A stretch of 64,000 bases of DNA from assembly GCF_008329985.2 (NCBI RefSeq), contig NZ_CP038437.2, positions 2,852,001 to 2,916,000 of the forward strand, given 5' to 3'. Positions 26,092 to 35,174 of this stretch are shown piece by piece; the stretch's first letter is position 1, and each line of letters opens with the position of its first letter. The stretch comes from Halomonas binhaiensis (GTDB taxonomy: Bacteria; Pseudomonadota; Gammaproteobacteria; Pseudomonadales; Halomonadaceae). Position numbers and translations under genes: made by a program. Under the pieces are notes generated by a model, which saw nothing but the letters and a program-made list of their open reading frames with translations, was not told where the DNA came from and made no database searches.

Positions 26092-27285
26092 TCAACCAAG
26101 TTTGCGCAAGGCCGATTTCAAGCGCATGACTGCGGGCCCGGCTTGCTCCGGCGTGATGCCCGAATATGAAAGCCGCATTTGATTAGCTCCCTCGTAGCGG
26201 GCTTCAGCAGGATAGAACTCCGCACCGGGGACAAATGCCACTCCTTCTTCAAGGGCCAGTTGCAGCAAGGTGGAAGCCTCCACATCTTGCTCAAGCGTGC
26301 CCCACAGGAACATTCCGCCTTCGGGACGTGTGAAGCTGATGCTGCCCGCAAGCTCTGAGTTCAGTGCGTCCGCCAGTGCATGCATGCGTTGCCGGTAACC
26401 CTGCATTGCCTTGTCTAGATTCGCTTCCAATCGCCCCGACGCCAGATAGTGGGAGACGATGTTTTGCGACATGGTGCTGGTGTGCAGGTCCTTGGACTGC
26501 TTCATGATCACCATGTCCCTGAGCAGGCTTGGCTCTGCCGTCACCCAGCCAACACGCAATCCAGGAGAGATGAACTTCGAAAAGGACGCCACATGTATGC
26601 AGTTATGGCTACCCATCGAGCGCGCAAGCTGATGAATGGTGGGGAGCTCCTGTCCTGAAAAACGCAATTTCCCATAAGGGTTATCTTCGATGATATAAAA
26701 ACCATACTTTTCAGACAGTTCAATAAGGGCTCTACGCCGTTCCAGTGCCATGACCCGCCCAGTTGGATTGGCGAAGTCCGGCACGACATACACCGCACCG
26801 ACCTTCGAAGATCGAGCCAGGTCCTCGACTTCATCAAGCGCTATTCCATCCTCGTCGCCACCAGCACTTGCCATCTCGATGCCTGCAATATCCAGGATCT
26901 GCAAGGCGGCAAGGTAGGTCGGGCGCTCAACAATGACTTTCTCTCCAGGCGCAACAGCAACATGGAACGCCAGCTCAAGTCCTTGTTGAGATCCCGTCGT
27001 TATCAGCACGTCATCGATGTCCACCCCTTGGTCATAGGAGAGAAACCGATCACTTATCATTTGCCTGAGCGAAGGTTCTCCTTCTGTCAGGCTGTACTGA
27101 TAACGAGACTTCGCTGGCGAATCGGACAACCAGGTCCGGCAGGCTGCATCCAATCCCTCGATATCCATCAAATCGCTATTCGGCATGCCGCCCGCCAGCG
27201 ATATCATGCCCTCCTTTCTGGCCACTTCCAGGAGGTCACGAACCGGGGATGACCTCAAACGAGGTGACTTAGTTATCTCTTGCAT
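26092..27285 (-). CDS. PLP-dependent aminotransferase, class I (2-aminoadipate/LysN-like)
   Basis: The 397-residue fold-type I enzyme is the aminotransferase type related to MocR C-terminal domains and LysN. It shows ISLAGGMPNSDLMD at the N-terminus, TTGSQQGLELAF, VYVVPDFANPTGRVM, the PLP lysine in VASFSKFISPGLRVGW, and SYSGITPEQ near the end. It has no GntR DNA-binding domain, so it is an enzyme and not a regulator. The ATG at 27285 is preferred (AAGGAG upstream); a GTG three codons earlier is too close to the site. The substrate is unknown; nearby genes suggest amine or amino-acid catabolism. Confidence 0.88.
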   Translation of the reverse strand: MQEITKSPRLRSSPVRDLLEVARKEGMISLAGGMPNSDLMDIEGLDAACRTWLSDSPAKSRYQYSLTEGEPSLRQMISDRFLSYDQGVDIDDVLITTGSQQGLELAFHVAVAPGEKVIVERPTYLAALQILDIAGIEMASAGGDEDGIALDEVEDLARSSKVGAVYVVPDFANPTGRVMALERRRALIELSEKYGFYIIEDNPYGKLRFSGQELPTIHQLARSMGSHNCIHVASFSKFISPGLRVGWVTAEPSLLRDMVIMKQSKDLHTSTMSQNIVSHYLASGRLEANLDKAMQGYRQRMHALADALNSELAGSISFTRPEGGMFLWGTLEQDVEASTLLQLALEEGVAFVPGAEFYPAEARYEGANQMRLSYSGITPEQAGPAVMRLKSALRKLG

Positions 27286-27354
27286 GATCCTCACACTCCT
27301 TCATCGTCTCGCTCCTTGTTCCCTGTGACGGGTTAAGCTGCACGCAACCGAAAG

Positions 27355-29259
27355 TCATAGCGGCCAGACCCACAGAATCATCGGAATAGACACTGCCAGC
27401 ACCAGCAGCTCCAGTGGCAACCCCATGCGCCAGTAATCGCCAAAGCGATAGCCACCCGGCCCCATGACCAGCGTGTTGGACTGATGTCCAATCGGTGTCA
27501 GGAAGGCGCAGGAGGCGCTGATGGCCACCACCATCAGAAAGGGGTCCATGGATACGCCAAAACCGCTGGCCAGACTGACCGCAATGGGCGCCATCAGTAC
27601 GGCTGCAGCGGCATTGTTGATCACATCCGAAAGCATCATGGTGATCACGAACAATGCCACCAACGTGACCACTGGCGGCCATTGGCTACCCAATGTCAGC
27701 ATCCACTCGGCTACCATGGCCGCCCCGCCACTGCTCTCCAGAGCTTGCCCCACGGGCAACATGGCGGCAAGCAGCACGATGATCGGCCCATCAATGGCCT
27801 TGTAGGCGTCACGCAATGGCAGTACCCCGATCAACAGGGACACCACTGCGGCCGCGGACAATGCAACCGCCGACGACATGAAGTCGAGCAGCATGGCCAC
27901 GATGGCAAGTACGAAAATGCCAATCGACATCAGCAACAATCGAGGTTGCCCAATCGTCAGGTCTCGGCTGGCCAGGGGCAGACAGTCCAGTGCAGACAGG
28001 CTCTCGGCAATGTCGCCTTCATCCCCTTGCAGCAGCAGGACATCTCCTGGCTGGAAACGAATGTCACGTAGGCGTTGCTTGAGACGCCCCCCGTCGCGGG
28101 CCACCGCCACCAGATGCAGCCCATGTTGATTCTGCAGACGCAACTGACCGACAGTCCGGTTGACCATCACCGAGTCATTGCGAATCACCGCTTCGATCAG
28201 CTGCAGCCCCTCGGTATCAATCTTGTTCTTGTCTTGCTTGTTCTTGTCTTGCTTGTTCTTGTCTTGCTTTCTGGCCTGCTTATCATCGCTGTCACTGCTA
28301 TTGCCTGGCGTTCTTCCTGACTCGCCCTCATCTTCGCTGGCCACCGCATCGACCTCCTCTTCATCACGGCGCCCCAGCTTCAGGCCGGCCTTGTCAGCCA
28401 GAAGCTTCATCTCGTCAGGACCAACTTCCATCAGCAGGACATCTCCTTCCTGCAAAGCCCCCATGAAGGCATGTCCTGGCCGCCGCTTGTCATCACGGAT
28501 GACACCCAGGATCGGCATCGGCTCCTCAAGTGACTGACGAAGTTCACGCAATGACCAGCCATTAGCCTTGGAATCTTCGTCGACACGCAATTCCACCAGA
28601 TATTCCGAGGTCTCGAACATGGCCTCGGTGCTCGCCTTGCTGGCTCTCTGGGGCACCAGGCGCCACCCCAGCAGAATGATGAAGGCCAGGCCCGCAACGC
28701 CCACGACAGCACCCACCGGGGAAAAGGAGAACATGCCGAAAGCTTCCCCCGTCTGGGTAGCGCGGAAGCTGGCGATGATGATGTTGGGTGGTGTGCCGAT
28801 CAGGGTCATCAACCCTCCCAGCAGTGATGCAAAGGCCAACGGCATCAACAATATCGACGGCGAGATGTTGTGCTCTCTGGCCATGCGCAGAGCAACCGGC
28901 AGCAGCAGTGCCAGTGCTCCGACATTGTTCATCACCGCCGACAACACCATCACCACACCGGTCAGGACCAGCAGTTGCAGTGTCAATTGACTACCGACCT
29001 TCAAGGCCTGCTCAGCGATCACATCGACCAGCCCCGAGCGCTCGAAGCCCTTGCTCAACACCAGTACGGCCGCCACCGTGATGACTGCAGGGTGGCCAAA
29101 CCCCATGAAAGCTTCATCGGCAGGAACCAGCCCGAGCACTACCGATACCAGCAGCGCACTGATGGCCACCAGGTCATAACGAAAACGCCCCCAGATGAAC
29201 GCTGCCAGCGTCAATCCGAGGACGATGAAGATTTGCGTGCTGTCCGATAACCCCGCCAT
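27355..29259 (-). CDS. SLC13/ArsB-type permease with two TrkA-C domains
   Basis: The 634-residue protein has an N-terminal block of about five to six helices, with the family motif SAVMNNVGALALLLP and LIGTPPNIIIASF. It is followed by two cytoplasmic RCK/TrkA-C domains (about residues 215-300 and 355-425) and a second helical block containing LSDVINNAAAAVLMAPIAV and PIGHQSNTLVMGPGGY. This is the layout of DASS-family sulfate/dicarboxylate carriers. Between the TrkA-C domains lies an acidic, low-complexity insert with three copies of QDKNK that is probably not part of the fold. GGAGGTG precedes the ATG. The substrate is not determined. Confidence 0.88.
   Translation of the reverse strand: MAGLSDSTQIFIVLGLTLAAFIWGRFRYDLVAISALLVSVVLGLVPADEAFMGFGHPAVITVAAVLVLSKGFERSGLVDVIAEQALKVGSQLTLQLLVLTGVVMVLSAVMNNVGALALLLPVALRMAREHNISPSILLMPLAFASLLGGLMTLIGTPPNIIIASFRATQTGEAFGMFSFSPVGAVVGVAGLAFIILLGWRLVPQRASKASTEAMFETSEYLVELRVDEDSKANGWSLRELRQSLEEPMPILGVIRDDKRRPGHAFMGALQEGDVLLMEVGPDEMKLLADKAGLKLGRRDEEEVDAVASEDEGESGRTPGNSSDSDDKQARKQDKNKQDKNKQDKNKIDTEGLQLIEAVIRNDSVMVNRTVGQLRLQNQHGLHLVAVARDGGRLKQRLRDIRFQPGDVLLLQGDEGDIAESLSALDCLPLASRDLTIGQPRLLLMSIGIFVLAIVAMLLDFMSSAVALSAAAVVSLLIGVLPLRDAYKAIDGPIIVLLAAMLPVGQALESSGGAAMVAEWMLTLGSQWPPVVTLVALFVITMMLSDVINNAAAAVLMAPIAVSLASGFGVSMDPFLMVVAISASCAFLTPIGHQSNTLVMGPGGYRFGDYWRMGLPLELLVLAVSIPMILWVWPL
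28222..28266. repeat. In-frame tandem repeat, 3 x 15 bp, in the SLC13-type gene
   Basis: CTTGTTCTTGTCTTG is repeated three times head to tail and encodes a lysine-rich QDKNK repeat in the linker between the two TrkA-C domains of the minus-strand gene. The copies are identical, which suggests recent duplication and possible length variation between strains. Confidence 0.95.
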
Positions 29260-29362
29260 GCTGCACCTCCCTGTGTCGTCACTTCAGCATAGTTGCTGAA
29301 TGACTCAGGCAGTGCCGCTACACGCCCCACTTAGCGAAAAAACGGCAAAAAAGCAGCCACAA

Positions 29363-29410
29363 GACAGCAGGAAATGACAGCAGGAAATGACAGCACGGAA
29401 GGACAGCAAG
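29363..29410. repeat. Tandem repeat, about 3.7 x 13 bp, between genes
   Basis: GACAGCAGGAAAT occurs twice exactly (29363-29388), then as GACAGCACGGAAG and GACAGCAAG. It lies in the 180-base gap between the carboxymuconolactone-decarboxylase-like gene and the SLC13-type gene, both on the minus strand. No terminator was recognised in that gap. Confidence 0.9.
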
Positions 29411-29441
29411 AAGACTGTCGGAGATGAAAGTGCTGTTCAGA

Positions 29442-30008
29442 TCACGCTGCCGGCTCGGAAAATGGCAAAGGCGCTTCCCCCCGCCGCACTTCAAATACAT
29501 TAAGCGTCATGGCAACCAGGGCGTAATATCCCAGTACGCCGACCAGCTCGACGACAGCCACCTCACCAAGGCCATCCACGGCGTCACGATACAACTCATC
29601 ACTGACCCGACGAGTGTCATACAGCTCACGCGCCACCCGATAGACCAGGGACTCATCCGCAGCACTGAAATCAGGCGCCTTGCCAGTTCTCAGCGACTCG
29701 ATGATATCCGCGGAAACACCAGCTTCGCGGGCAATGGGCTCATGTATCTGCCATTCCGCCTGGGAGCGCCACCATGATGCCGTCGCCAGAATGGCCAATT
29801 CCGTCAGCCGCAAGGACAACTGCGTGTGATAACGGCAGAAGGCCCCGAGACGCTGCGCATGGTCAGCCAATTCCGGGCTATGGATCCAGGCAAGGAAGGG
29901 GCCATCGAGGTTTCCCCGGGGGCCACTGAGAATGTCCTTGAGCACCGCGCGCTGAGCGTCACTCATCTGCTCATCATCGAGCGAAGTAAGACGAGACTGA
30001 ATTTTCAT
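29442..30008 (-). CDS. Carboxymuconolactone-decarboxylase-like (AhpD-fold) protein
   Basis: The 188-residue helical protein matches the CMD family (GPFLAWIHSPELADHAQRLG; LRLTELAILATASWWRSQAEW; HEPIAREAGVSADIIESLR). It has no CxxC pair, so it is not a peroxidase-type AhpD; a decarboxylase or lactone-related role is possible but unproven. The chosen ATG at 30008 follows AAGGAGC; upstream codons do not resemble the family. It is directly downstream of the class III aminotransferase gene, 43 bases away, presumably in one operon. Confidence 0.85.
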   Translation of the reverse strand: MKIQSRLTSLDDEQMSDAQRAVLKDILSGPRGNLDGPFLAWIHSPELADHAQRLGAFCRYHTQLSLRLTELAILATASWWRSQAEWQIHEPIAREAGVSADIIESLRTGKAPDFSAADESLVYRVARELYDTRRVSDELYRDAVDGLGEVAVVELVGVLGYYALVAMTLNVFEVRRGEAPLPFSEPAA

Positions 30009-30042
30009 GAAAGCTCCTTGAGAGGTCCTTGAAAGCTCCTTG
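30008..30042. repeat. Duplicated ribosome-binding-site segment
   Basis: TGAAAGCTCCTTG appears at 30008-30020 and again at 30030-30042, nine bases apart. On the minus strand each copy reads CAAGGAGCTTTCA, so the Shine-Dalgarno in front of the CMD-like gene is present twice, although only the proximal copy is followed by an in-frame ATG. Confidence 0.85.
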
Positions 30043-30051
30043 GTGACTATC

Positions 30052-31377
30052 TCAACGGGAAAGCACTTGATCGATGGCCGTCCCCAGTTTGTCGACGACT
30101 TCATCGAGGTGCTGCTCTTCGAGAATGAAAGGTGGTGCCAGCAGGATGTGATCGCCCTGGCGGCCATCCACCGTACCGCCAGCGGGATAGCACATCAGGC
30201 CAGCCTGCATGGCCGCGGCCTTGATGCGTCCATTGATACCGCGCCCTGCATCGAAGGGCGCCTTGGTCTCACGATTCTCGACCAGTTCCAGCCCCCAGAA
30301 GAGCCCGCGCCCTCGGATATCACCGACATGAGGATGCTCGGCAAAGCGATCGCGCAGACGTTGCTCCAGTCCTTCTCCCAACCCTCTTACCCGTGCCAGC
30401 AGGTTGCGCTCTTCAATCACCTGCTGCACGGCAAGGGCTGCCGCACAAGCGGTGGCATGACCGATATAGGTGTGGCCATGCTGGAAAAAGCCGGAACCAG
30501 CAGCGATGGCGTCGCGAATCCTGCCACTGACCAAGGTGGCGCCAATCGGTTGGTAGCCCGCCCCCAGGCCTTTGGCCACGGTCGTCAGGTCTGCAGCGAT
30601 GCCTTCCTGCTCAGCGGCAAACAAGGTACCCGTGCGGCCCATGCCACACATCACCTCATCGAGAATCAACAAAATGCCATAGCGATCGCAGATCTCGCGC
30701 ACCCGACGAAAATATCCCGGAACTGCTGGTACCGCACCAAGCGTCGCTCCAACGACCGGCTCCGCGACGAAGGCCATGACGCTATCAGGCCCAAGACGCA
30801 GAATCTGGGCATCAAGCTCCGCCGCCAGGCGCTCTCCATAGGCCTCCGGGGTTTCCGTAGACTCCTGCCCCCGGTAGGCATAACAAGGGCTGACGTGCGT
30901 CATCTCCATCAACAACGGCTCGAACGGCCGGCGTCGCCAGGCATTACCGCCTGTGGCCAAGGCACCCAGCGTATTGCCATGGTAGCTCTGGCGCCGGGCG
31001 ATGACGTGGCGTCGCTGTGGTTGGCCAATCTCGAGGAAGTACTGGCGTGCCATTTTCAGCGCAGCTTCTACGGCCTCGGACCCTCCTGATACGAAATACA
31101 CCGATTCGATGCCTTCAGGCGCCCGCTCGACCAGAAAGTCCGCGAGTTGCTCCATCGGCTGCGATGTAAAGAAGGAACTGTGCGCATAGGCCATGTTCGC
31201 CACCTGTTCAGCAATGGCGTTGCGGACCTGGGGATCACTGTGGCCCAGGCAGGATACGGCCGCACCACCGCAGGCATCCAGATAACGGCGCCCTTGTGCA
31301 TCGATCAGGTAAGGCCCATCACCGGCTACGGCAGTGGGATATTGGTGGTGCAGGTGACGATGGAAGACATGGCTCAT
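30052..31377 (-). CDS. Class III PLP-dependent aminotransferase
   Basis: The 441-residue enzyme belongs to the omega-amino-acid:pyruvate/4-aminobutyrate group. Features are YLIDAQGRRYLDACGGAAV, FVSGGSEAVEAALKMARQY, the substrate pocket segment RRQSYHGNTLGALA, LILDEVMCGMGRTG and the PLP lysine in TTVAKGLGAGYQPIGA. Transamination of a terminal amine to an aldehyde is the typical reaction; the amine is not identified. I start at the ATG at 31377 (GGGAG six bases upstream), sixteen codons inside the longest frame. It is divergent from an RpiR-type regulator 176 bases away. Confidence 0.9.
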   Translation of the reverse strand: MSHVFHRHLHHQYPTAVAGDGPYLIDAQGRRYLDACGGAAVSCLGHSDPQVRNAIAEQVANMAYAHSSFFTSQPMEQLADFLVERAPEGIESVYFVSGGSEAVEAALKMARQYFLEIGQPQRRHVIARRQSYHGNTLGALATGGNAWRRRPFEPLLMEMTHVSPCYAYRGQESTETPEAYGERLAAELDAQILRLGPDSVMAFVAEPVVGATLGAVPAVPGYFRRVREICDRYGILLILDEVMCGMGRTGTLFAAEQEGIAADLTTVAKGLGAGYQPIGATLVSGRIRDAIAAGSGFFQHGHTYIGHATACAAALAVQQVIEERNLLARVRGLGEGLEQRLRDRFAEHPHVGDIRGRGLFWGLELVENRETKAPFDAGRGINGRIKAAAMQAGLMCYPAGGTVDGRQGDHILLAPPFILEEQHLDEVVDKLGTAIDQVLSR

Positions 31378-31553
31378 GTGGGACTCCCGGTATTCGGATC
31401 GGCAAAAAGCATCCATGCACGTCAAAAGGCACTTTATGCAAATTTACAATGCATTTTTAAATACGGCAATTGAAATTTGCGCGAAAGATCGTCACGCAGC
31501 TGGCAAAATACGCTAACCTCTTGAATGTCGGCCCATACTTCACAGGACTCTCG

Positions 31554-32450
31554 ATGACTGACGCCCCTGCCACGCTGGATGCCTTGCAAACCCGTCTCGA
31601 AGATATCCGTACCGGACACAGCGAGACACGTCTCGGCAAACGCTCTCAACGGGTTCTCGCCACCCTGCTCGACACCCCCCAGCAAAGTGCAGTATCGTCC
31701 ATCAGCGACCTGGCTCAGCGCCTCAGCGTCAATGCCTCTACCCTGACCCGGCTGGCCCAGCGCTTGGGCTATGGTGGCTTTTCCGAGCTACAAGAGGTGT
31801 TTCGTCGCGAACTGACCGATGGTGGCCGACATTTCTACAGTGACCTGGCAGCAAAGCTGGCCACTGACCGTCAACAAGGAGGAGGACTCGAGCGCCTGGT
31901 ACGCATGGGACGCCAGGAAAGCGCCAACTTCTCGGGTCTGCTGGCACGACTGGATGCGGATACCTACCAACGCAGTGTCGAGAAACTGGCGACAGCCAAA
32001 AGAGTGAGGGTGCATGGCCAGCGGCAATTCGCATCGCTCGCCAGTTTCCTGGCCTATGGCCTGGGGATGCTGCGTTCGGAAGTGTCCATATTGAATCCTG
32101 GCAATCATGGCACTGCCGATGCCCTGGCTCAGATGGAGCCCGATGACGTGTTGATTGCCATCAGTTGCTTTCCTTACACCACCAGCGTGGTCACCACGGC
32201 TCAGGTAGCGGCCCGTCATGGCATCAATGTCATCGCCCTGACCGATGGCGAGCATTCCCCCCTGGCCCAGGTCGCTACTGAAACCTTTCATGTGCCCAAT
32301 GACAGTCTGTTCTTCTCCAACAGCATGTGTGCCTTCATGCTGCTCGCCCAGGGCCTGCTCAGCGAAGTGGCAGACACCCTGGGCGACAGAGGCCTGGAAG
32401 CGCTCAAGCAGCGCGAAAAAATGATTCAGGAACTCGGCGCAGCGTTATAG
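31554..32450 (+). CDS. MurR/RpiR-family transcriptional regulator
   Basis: The 298-residue protein has an N-terminal RpiR HTH (about residues 20-95; SISDLAQRLSVNASTLTRLAQRLGYGGFSE) and a SIS domain (about 130-270; RVRVHGQRQFASLASFLAYG, DVLIAISCFPYTTSVVTTAQ) that usually binds a sugar phosphate or related ligand. The start at 31554 fits AGGA upstream and the family N-terminus. It is divergent from the aminotransferase/CMD operon and is the likely regulator of that operon (inference from position). Confidence 0.9.
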   Translation: MTDAPATLDALQTRLEDIRTGHSETRLGKRSQRVLATLLDTPQQSAVSSISDLAQRLSVNASTLTRLAQRLGYGGFSELQEVFRRELTDGGRHFYSDLAAKLATDRQQGGGLERLVRMGRQESANFSGLLARLDADTYQRSVEKLATAKRVRVHGQRQFASLASFLAYGLGMLRSEVSILNPGNHGTADALAQMEPDDVLIAISCFPYTTSVVTTAQVAARHGINVIALTDGEHSPLAQVATETFHVPNDSLFFSNSMCAFMLLAQGLLSEVADTLGDRGLEALKQREKMIQELGAAL

Positions 32451-32560
32451 CTGTACTTAACCGCGTACAACGCGACTAAAGTCAGCTCACAGCTGATATT
32501 GTCGTCAGTCTTCTTACCGGTAGACTAAACGGCAATGAACAGGAAACAGAGGCTGGCCGA

Positions 32561-33190
32561 ATGGATCTCCACTACTGGGTTATCTTCGTTGTAACCGTCC
32601 TAGGCGTGTCGTTGATTCCAGGACCAAGCACCCTCATCGCATTTGCGCATGGGGCTGCAAACGGAAGTGGTCCCGCCATGTTCACCGCGATTGGAAACGC
32701 TACGGCTTCAACGTTGCAGGCCATTGCGGCATCGGCCGGTCTTGGCCTCGCCATTACCAGTTCAGCCATGCTGTTCATGGTCATCAAGTATGCAGGCGCA
32801 GCTTACCTGGTCTACGTAGGCATCCAGATATGGAGAACTGCTGCGCAGCGCGTCTCGCTCAGCTCGCAAGGGAATACTCTGGAAAGTCAGCCACAACGTT
32901 TGTTCATGAGCGGCTTCACAGTGGCAATCAGCAACCCGAAAGCCATTGCATTCTTCACGGCGTTTTTTCCACAATTCCTATCGCCTGCTGGCAACAGCAC
33001 CGTACAACTCGCCATCATGGTAATCCTTGTCGCGCTTTCCGCTTTCATCGTTGCACTATTCTACAGTTGCCTCGGGGCTTGGGTTCGCGGGCTAGCACTT
33101 TCCAGAACACTAATGAGACGAATCAACAAGACCACAGGAGGATTATTCGTGGCCAGCGGTTTCGGTCTTGCGATATCGAAAAGTAGTTAG
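32561..33190 (+). CDS. LysE-family amino-acid exporter
   Basis: The 209-residue inner-membrane protein has about six helices and the LysE/RhtB signature LGVSLIPGPSTLIAFAHGAA near the N-terminus, then GAAYLVYVGIQIWR and SGFTVAISNPKAIAFFTAFFPQF. Members export amino acids or their analogues. AGAGG lies upstream of the ATG. It stands alone between the RpiR gene and the convergent oxidoreductase gene. Confidence 0.92.
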   Translation: MDLHYWVIFVVTVLGVSLIPGPSTLIAFAHGAANGSGPAMFTAIGNATASTLQAIAASAGLGLAITSSAMLFMVIKYAGAAYLVYVGIQIWRTAAQRVSLSSQGNTLESQPQRLFMSGFTVAISNPKAIAFFTAFFPQFLSPAGNSTVQLAIMVILVALSAFIVALFYSCLGAWVRGLALSRTLMRRINKTTGGLFVASGFGLAISKSS

Positions 33191-33243
33191 GCTTCCTGTT
33201 ATTCCAGTGCCCTTGGTATTTCCTCGACATGGGCCGCAATAGC

Positions 33244-33279
33244 CGAAATGTGGCTGCTCAGGGGAGCAGCCACATTTCG
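33244..33279. terminator. Long perfect hairpin between convergent lysE-like and qor-like genes
   Basis: A perfect 16-base stem (CGAAATGTGGCTGCTC / GAGCAGCCACATTTCG) with a four-base loop AGGG ends two bases before the stop codon of the minus-strand gene. Without clear T-runs it acts as a strong transcription/3' end hairpin for both directions. Confidence 0.7.
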
Positions 33280-33281
33280 AT

Positions 33282-34274
33282 TCAAGGCAGCAGGATCGTG
33301 GAACCCGTCGTCTGCCGACCTGCCACAGCATCCTGCGCCTTGCCGGCTTCGGCCAGGGAGAAACGCTGGCTGACATCAACCTTGAGCTTGCCACTGGCGA
33401 GCATGTCGAACAGTTCCTCGGCCATCGCCTCGAAGCGTTCCCGGGTATCGGCATAACCGGCCAGGCTGGGACGCGTGGCAAACAACGAACCCTTCTGGTT
33501 GAGAATTCCCAGGTTCACGCCTTCTACCGGGCCTGAAGCATTGCCGAAGCTGACCATCAAACCACGCTTCTTGAGGCAGTCCAGAGAAGTCAGCCAGGTA
33601 TCCTTGCCGACAGAATCGTAGACGACATCCACCATCTCCCCGCCCGTCAGCTCACGAACCCGTTCCACCACATCTTCGCGGGTGTAATCGATGGTCGCCC
33701 AGGCCCCGTTACGCATGGCGATCTCGGCCTTTTCCGCGGAACTGACCGTACCGATCAACCTGACACCCAGTGCCTTGGCCCACTGGCAGGCCAACGAGCC
33801 TACGCCCCCGGCAGCGGCATGGAACAGAATGGTTTCGCCGCCCTTGAGCGGATAGGTCTGGCGCAGCAGGTACTGCACCGTAAGGCCCTTGAGCATACAG
33901 CCAGCCGCGGTATCGAAGTCGATACTGTCGGGTAATCGCACCACTTTTTCTGCGGGCATCACGTGTTGTTCTGCATAAGCCCCCAGAGGTGCCTGGGCAT
34001 AAGCCACACGATCGCCTACCTTGAGATGTGTGACGCCCTCGCCAATGGCATCGACCACACCGGCACCTTCGGTACCGAGCCCAGACGGCATCACGGCAGT
34101 CGGGTACAACCCGGTACGGAAATAGATATCGATGAAGTTCAGGCCAATCGCTTGATTGGCCACCCGAACCTCACCGGCCCCAGGCTCTGGCGTCGCAACC
34201 TCGACGAGCTCGAGCACTTCAGAGCCACCCGTACGAGAGAACTGGATTTGCTTGATCTGGGTTTGCTTGACCAC
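33282..34274 (-). CDS. qorA: NADPH:quinone oxidoreductase (zinc-independent MDR family)
   Basis: The 330-residue protein matches quinone oxidoreductase 1: LNFIDIYFRTGLYP, LGTEGAGVVDAIGEGV, the NADPH-binding loop HAAAGGVGSLACQWAKALG and YDSVGKDTWLTSLDCLKKRG. It lacks the structural zinc cysteines of alcohol dehydrogenases. It reduces quinones in the cytoplasm with NADPH. The start is a GTG with AAGGAA seven bases upstream. Confidence 0.92.
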   Translation of the reverse strand: MVKQTQIKQIQFSRTGGSEVLELVEVATPEPGAGEVRVANQAIGLNFIDIYFRTGLYPTAVMPSGLGTEGAGVVDAIGEGVTHLKVGDRVAYAQAPLGAYAEQHVMPAEKVVRLPDSIDFDTAAGCMLKGLTVQYLLRQTYPLKGGETILFHAAAGGVGSLACQWAKALGVRLIGTVSSAEKAEIAMRNGAWATIDYTREDVVERVRELTGGEMVDVVYDSVGKDTWLTSLDCLKKRGLMVSFGNASGPVEGVNLGILNQKGSLFATRPSLAGYADTRERFEAMAEELFDMLASGKLKVDVSQRFSLAEAGKAQDAVAGRQTTGSTILLP

Positions 34275-34498
34275 GGAGCATTTCCTTTAGCTGTTTAATG
34301 AAGTTAGGGTTAATCAGTCAAGCGCCGAGCGGGAATGTGGTCAAGCACCAAGTCACCAGAGACCCGCCGTCAGGAGTTGACAATCAAAACTGCATACATA
34401 AAACTCAGGAAAGTGTATACATATTGGAAGGGATAAAGTCCTCACCAATGATGCCACTTACGACAACTCGATTCAGGATGTCATACAGGAGCGACACC

Positions 34499-34999
34499 AT
34501 GACTTCTCGCAAAACTGCTCTTAGCCTGCGCTTCGCTCTCGCTGCAGCCGCGCTGGCCGCCCTGCCTCTGATGGGTTCTTCCGTCGCCATGGCCGAAGAA
34601 GGTGAAGGTGTACCCGAAGAATGTGCCCTGACCATCTCTGGCGATGATCAGATGCAGTTCGACAAGAAAGAACTCAGCGTTCCTTCAAGCTGTGAAACCG
34701 TCAGCCTGACGCTGGAACATAGCGGCAGCATGGATGCCACTGCCATGGGTCATAACTGGGTGCTCGCTCCAACCGACGCCTATGAGGAAATCGCTCAGGC
34801 AGGCATGCAGGCGGGCCCGGATGCCGGCTATCTGCCCGAAGATGACCGCATCATTGCAGCCACTGACATCATTGGTGGTGGCGAAAGCACCACTGTCGAA
34901 TTCTCCACCGCAGACCTGGCCGGCCAGGACCTGACCTTCTTCTGCTCCTTCCCGGGCCACTACTCCATGATGAACGGTACTTTCACTGTCACAGAATAA
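34499..34999 (+). CDS. azu: Azurin (periplasmic blue copper protein)
   Basis: The 166-residue precursor has a signal peptide (SLRFALAAAALAALPLMGSS, cleaved after AMA). The mature type I copper fold follows with ligands His in MGHNWVL, and Cys, His and Met in FFCSFPGHYSMMNG. The cysteine pair ECALT and SSCET forms the usual disulfide. Azurin shuttles single electrons between periplasmic redox enzymes. The ATG at 34499 follows AGGAG by seven bases. A single gene with its own terminator. Confidence 0.95.
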   Translation: MTSRKTALSLRFALAAAALAALPLMGSSVAMAEEGEGVPEECALTISGDDQMQFDKKELSVPSSCETVSLTLEHSGSMDATAMGHNWVLAPTDAYEEIAQAGMQAGPDAGYLPEDDRIIAATDIIGGGESTTVEFSTADLAGQDLTFFCSFPGHYSMMNGTFTVTE

Positions 35000-35072
35000 G
35001 TGGCCACAAGGTAAGTACCGTATCGGGCACACCTCACTGCTGGAGCCCCACGTCAACGGTCTCCGCAACAAA

Positions 35073-35104
35073 AATGCCCTCGCAGGAACTCCTGCGAGGG
35101 CATT
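35073..35104 (+). terminator. Terminator after azurin
   Basis: A perfect 15-base stem (AATGCCCTCGCAGGA / TCCTGCGAGGGCATT) with a two-base loop, followed by GTCTTGTT. It lies 74 bases after azurin and 70 before the stop of the convergent gene, so it may serve both. Confidence 0.75.
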
Positions 35105-35174
35105 GTCTTGTTCGCCGGCATCAGCACAGCGGCGACAGCGGGCAAACGTCATCAGGCAAGCATCATCAGACCAA

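Noticed and set aside
28222..28266. Possible CRISPR-like direct repeats
   Set aside because: The units are contiguous with no spacers, only 15 bp long, and lie in frame inside a coding sequence. The same holds for the other tandem repeats.
30040..31089. 349-codon open frame opposite the class III aminotransferase
   Set aside because: Antisense shadow; the minus-strand gene has all catalytic motifs.
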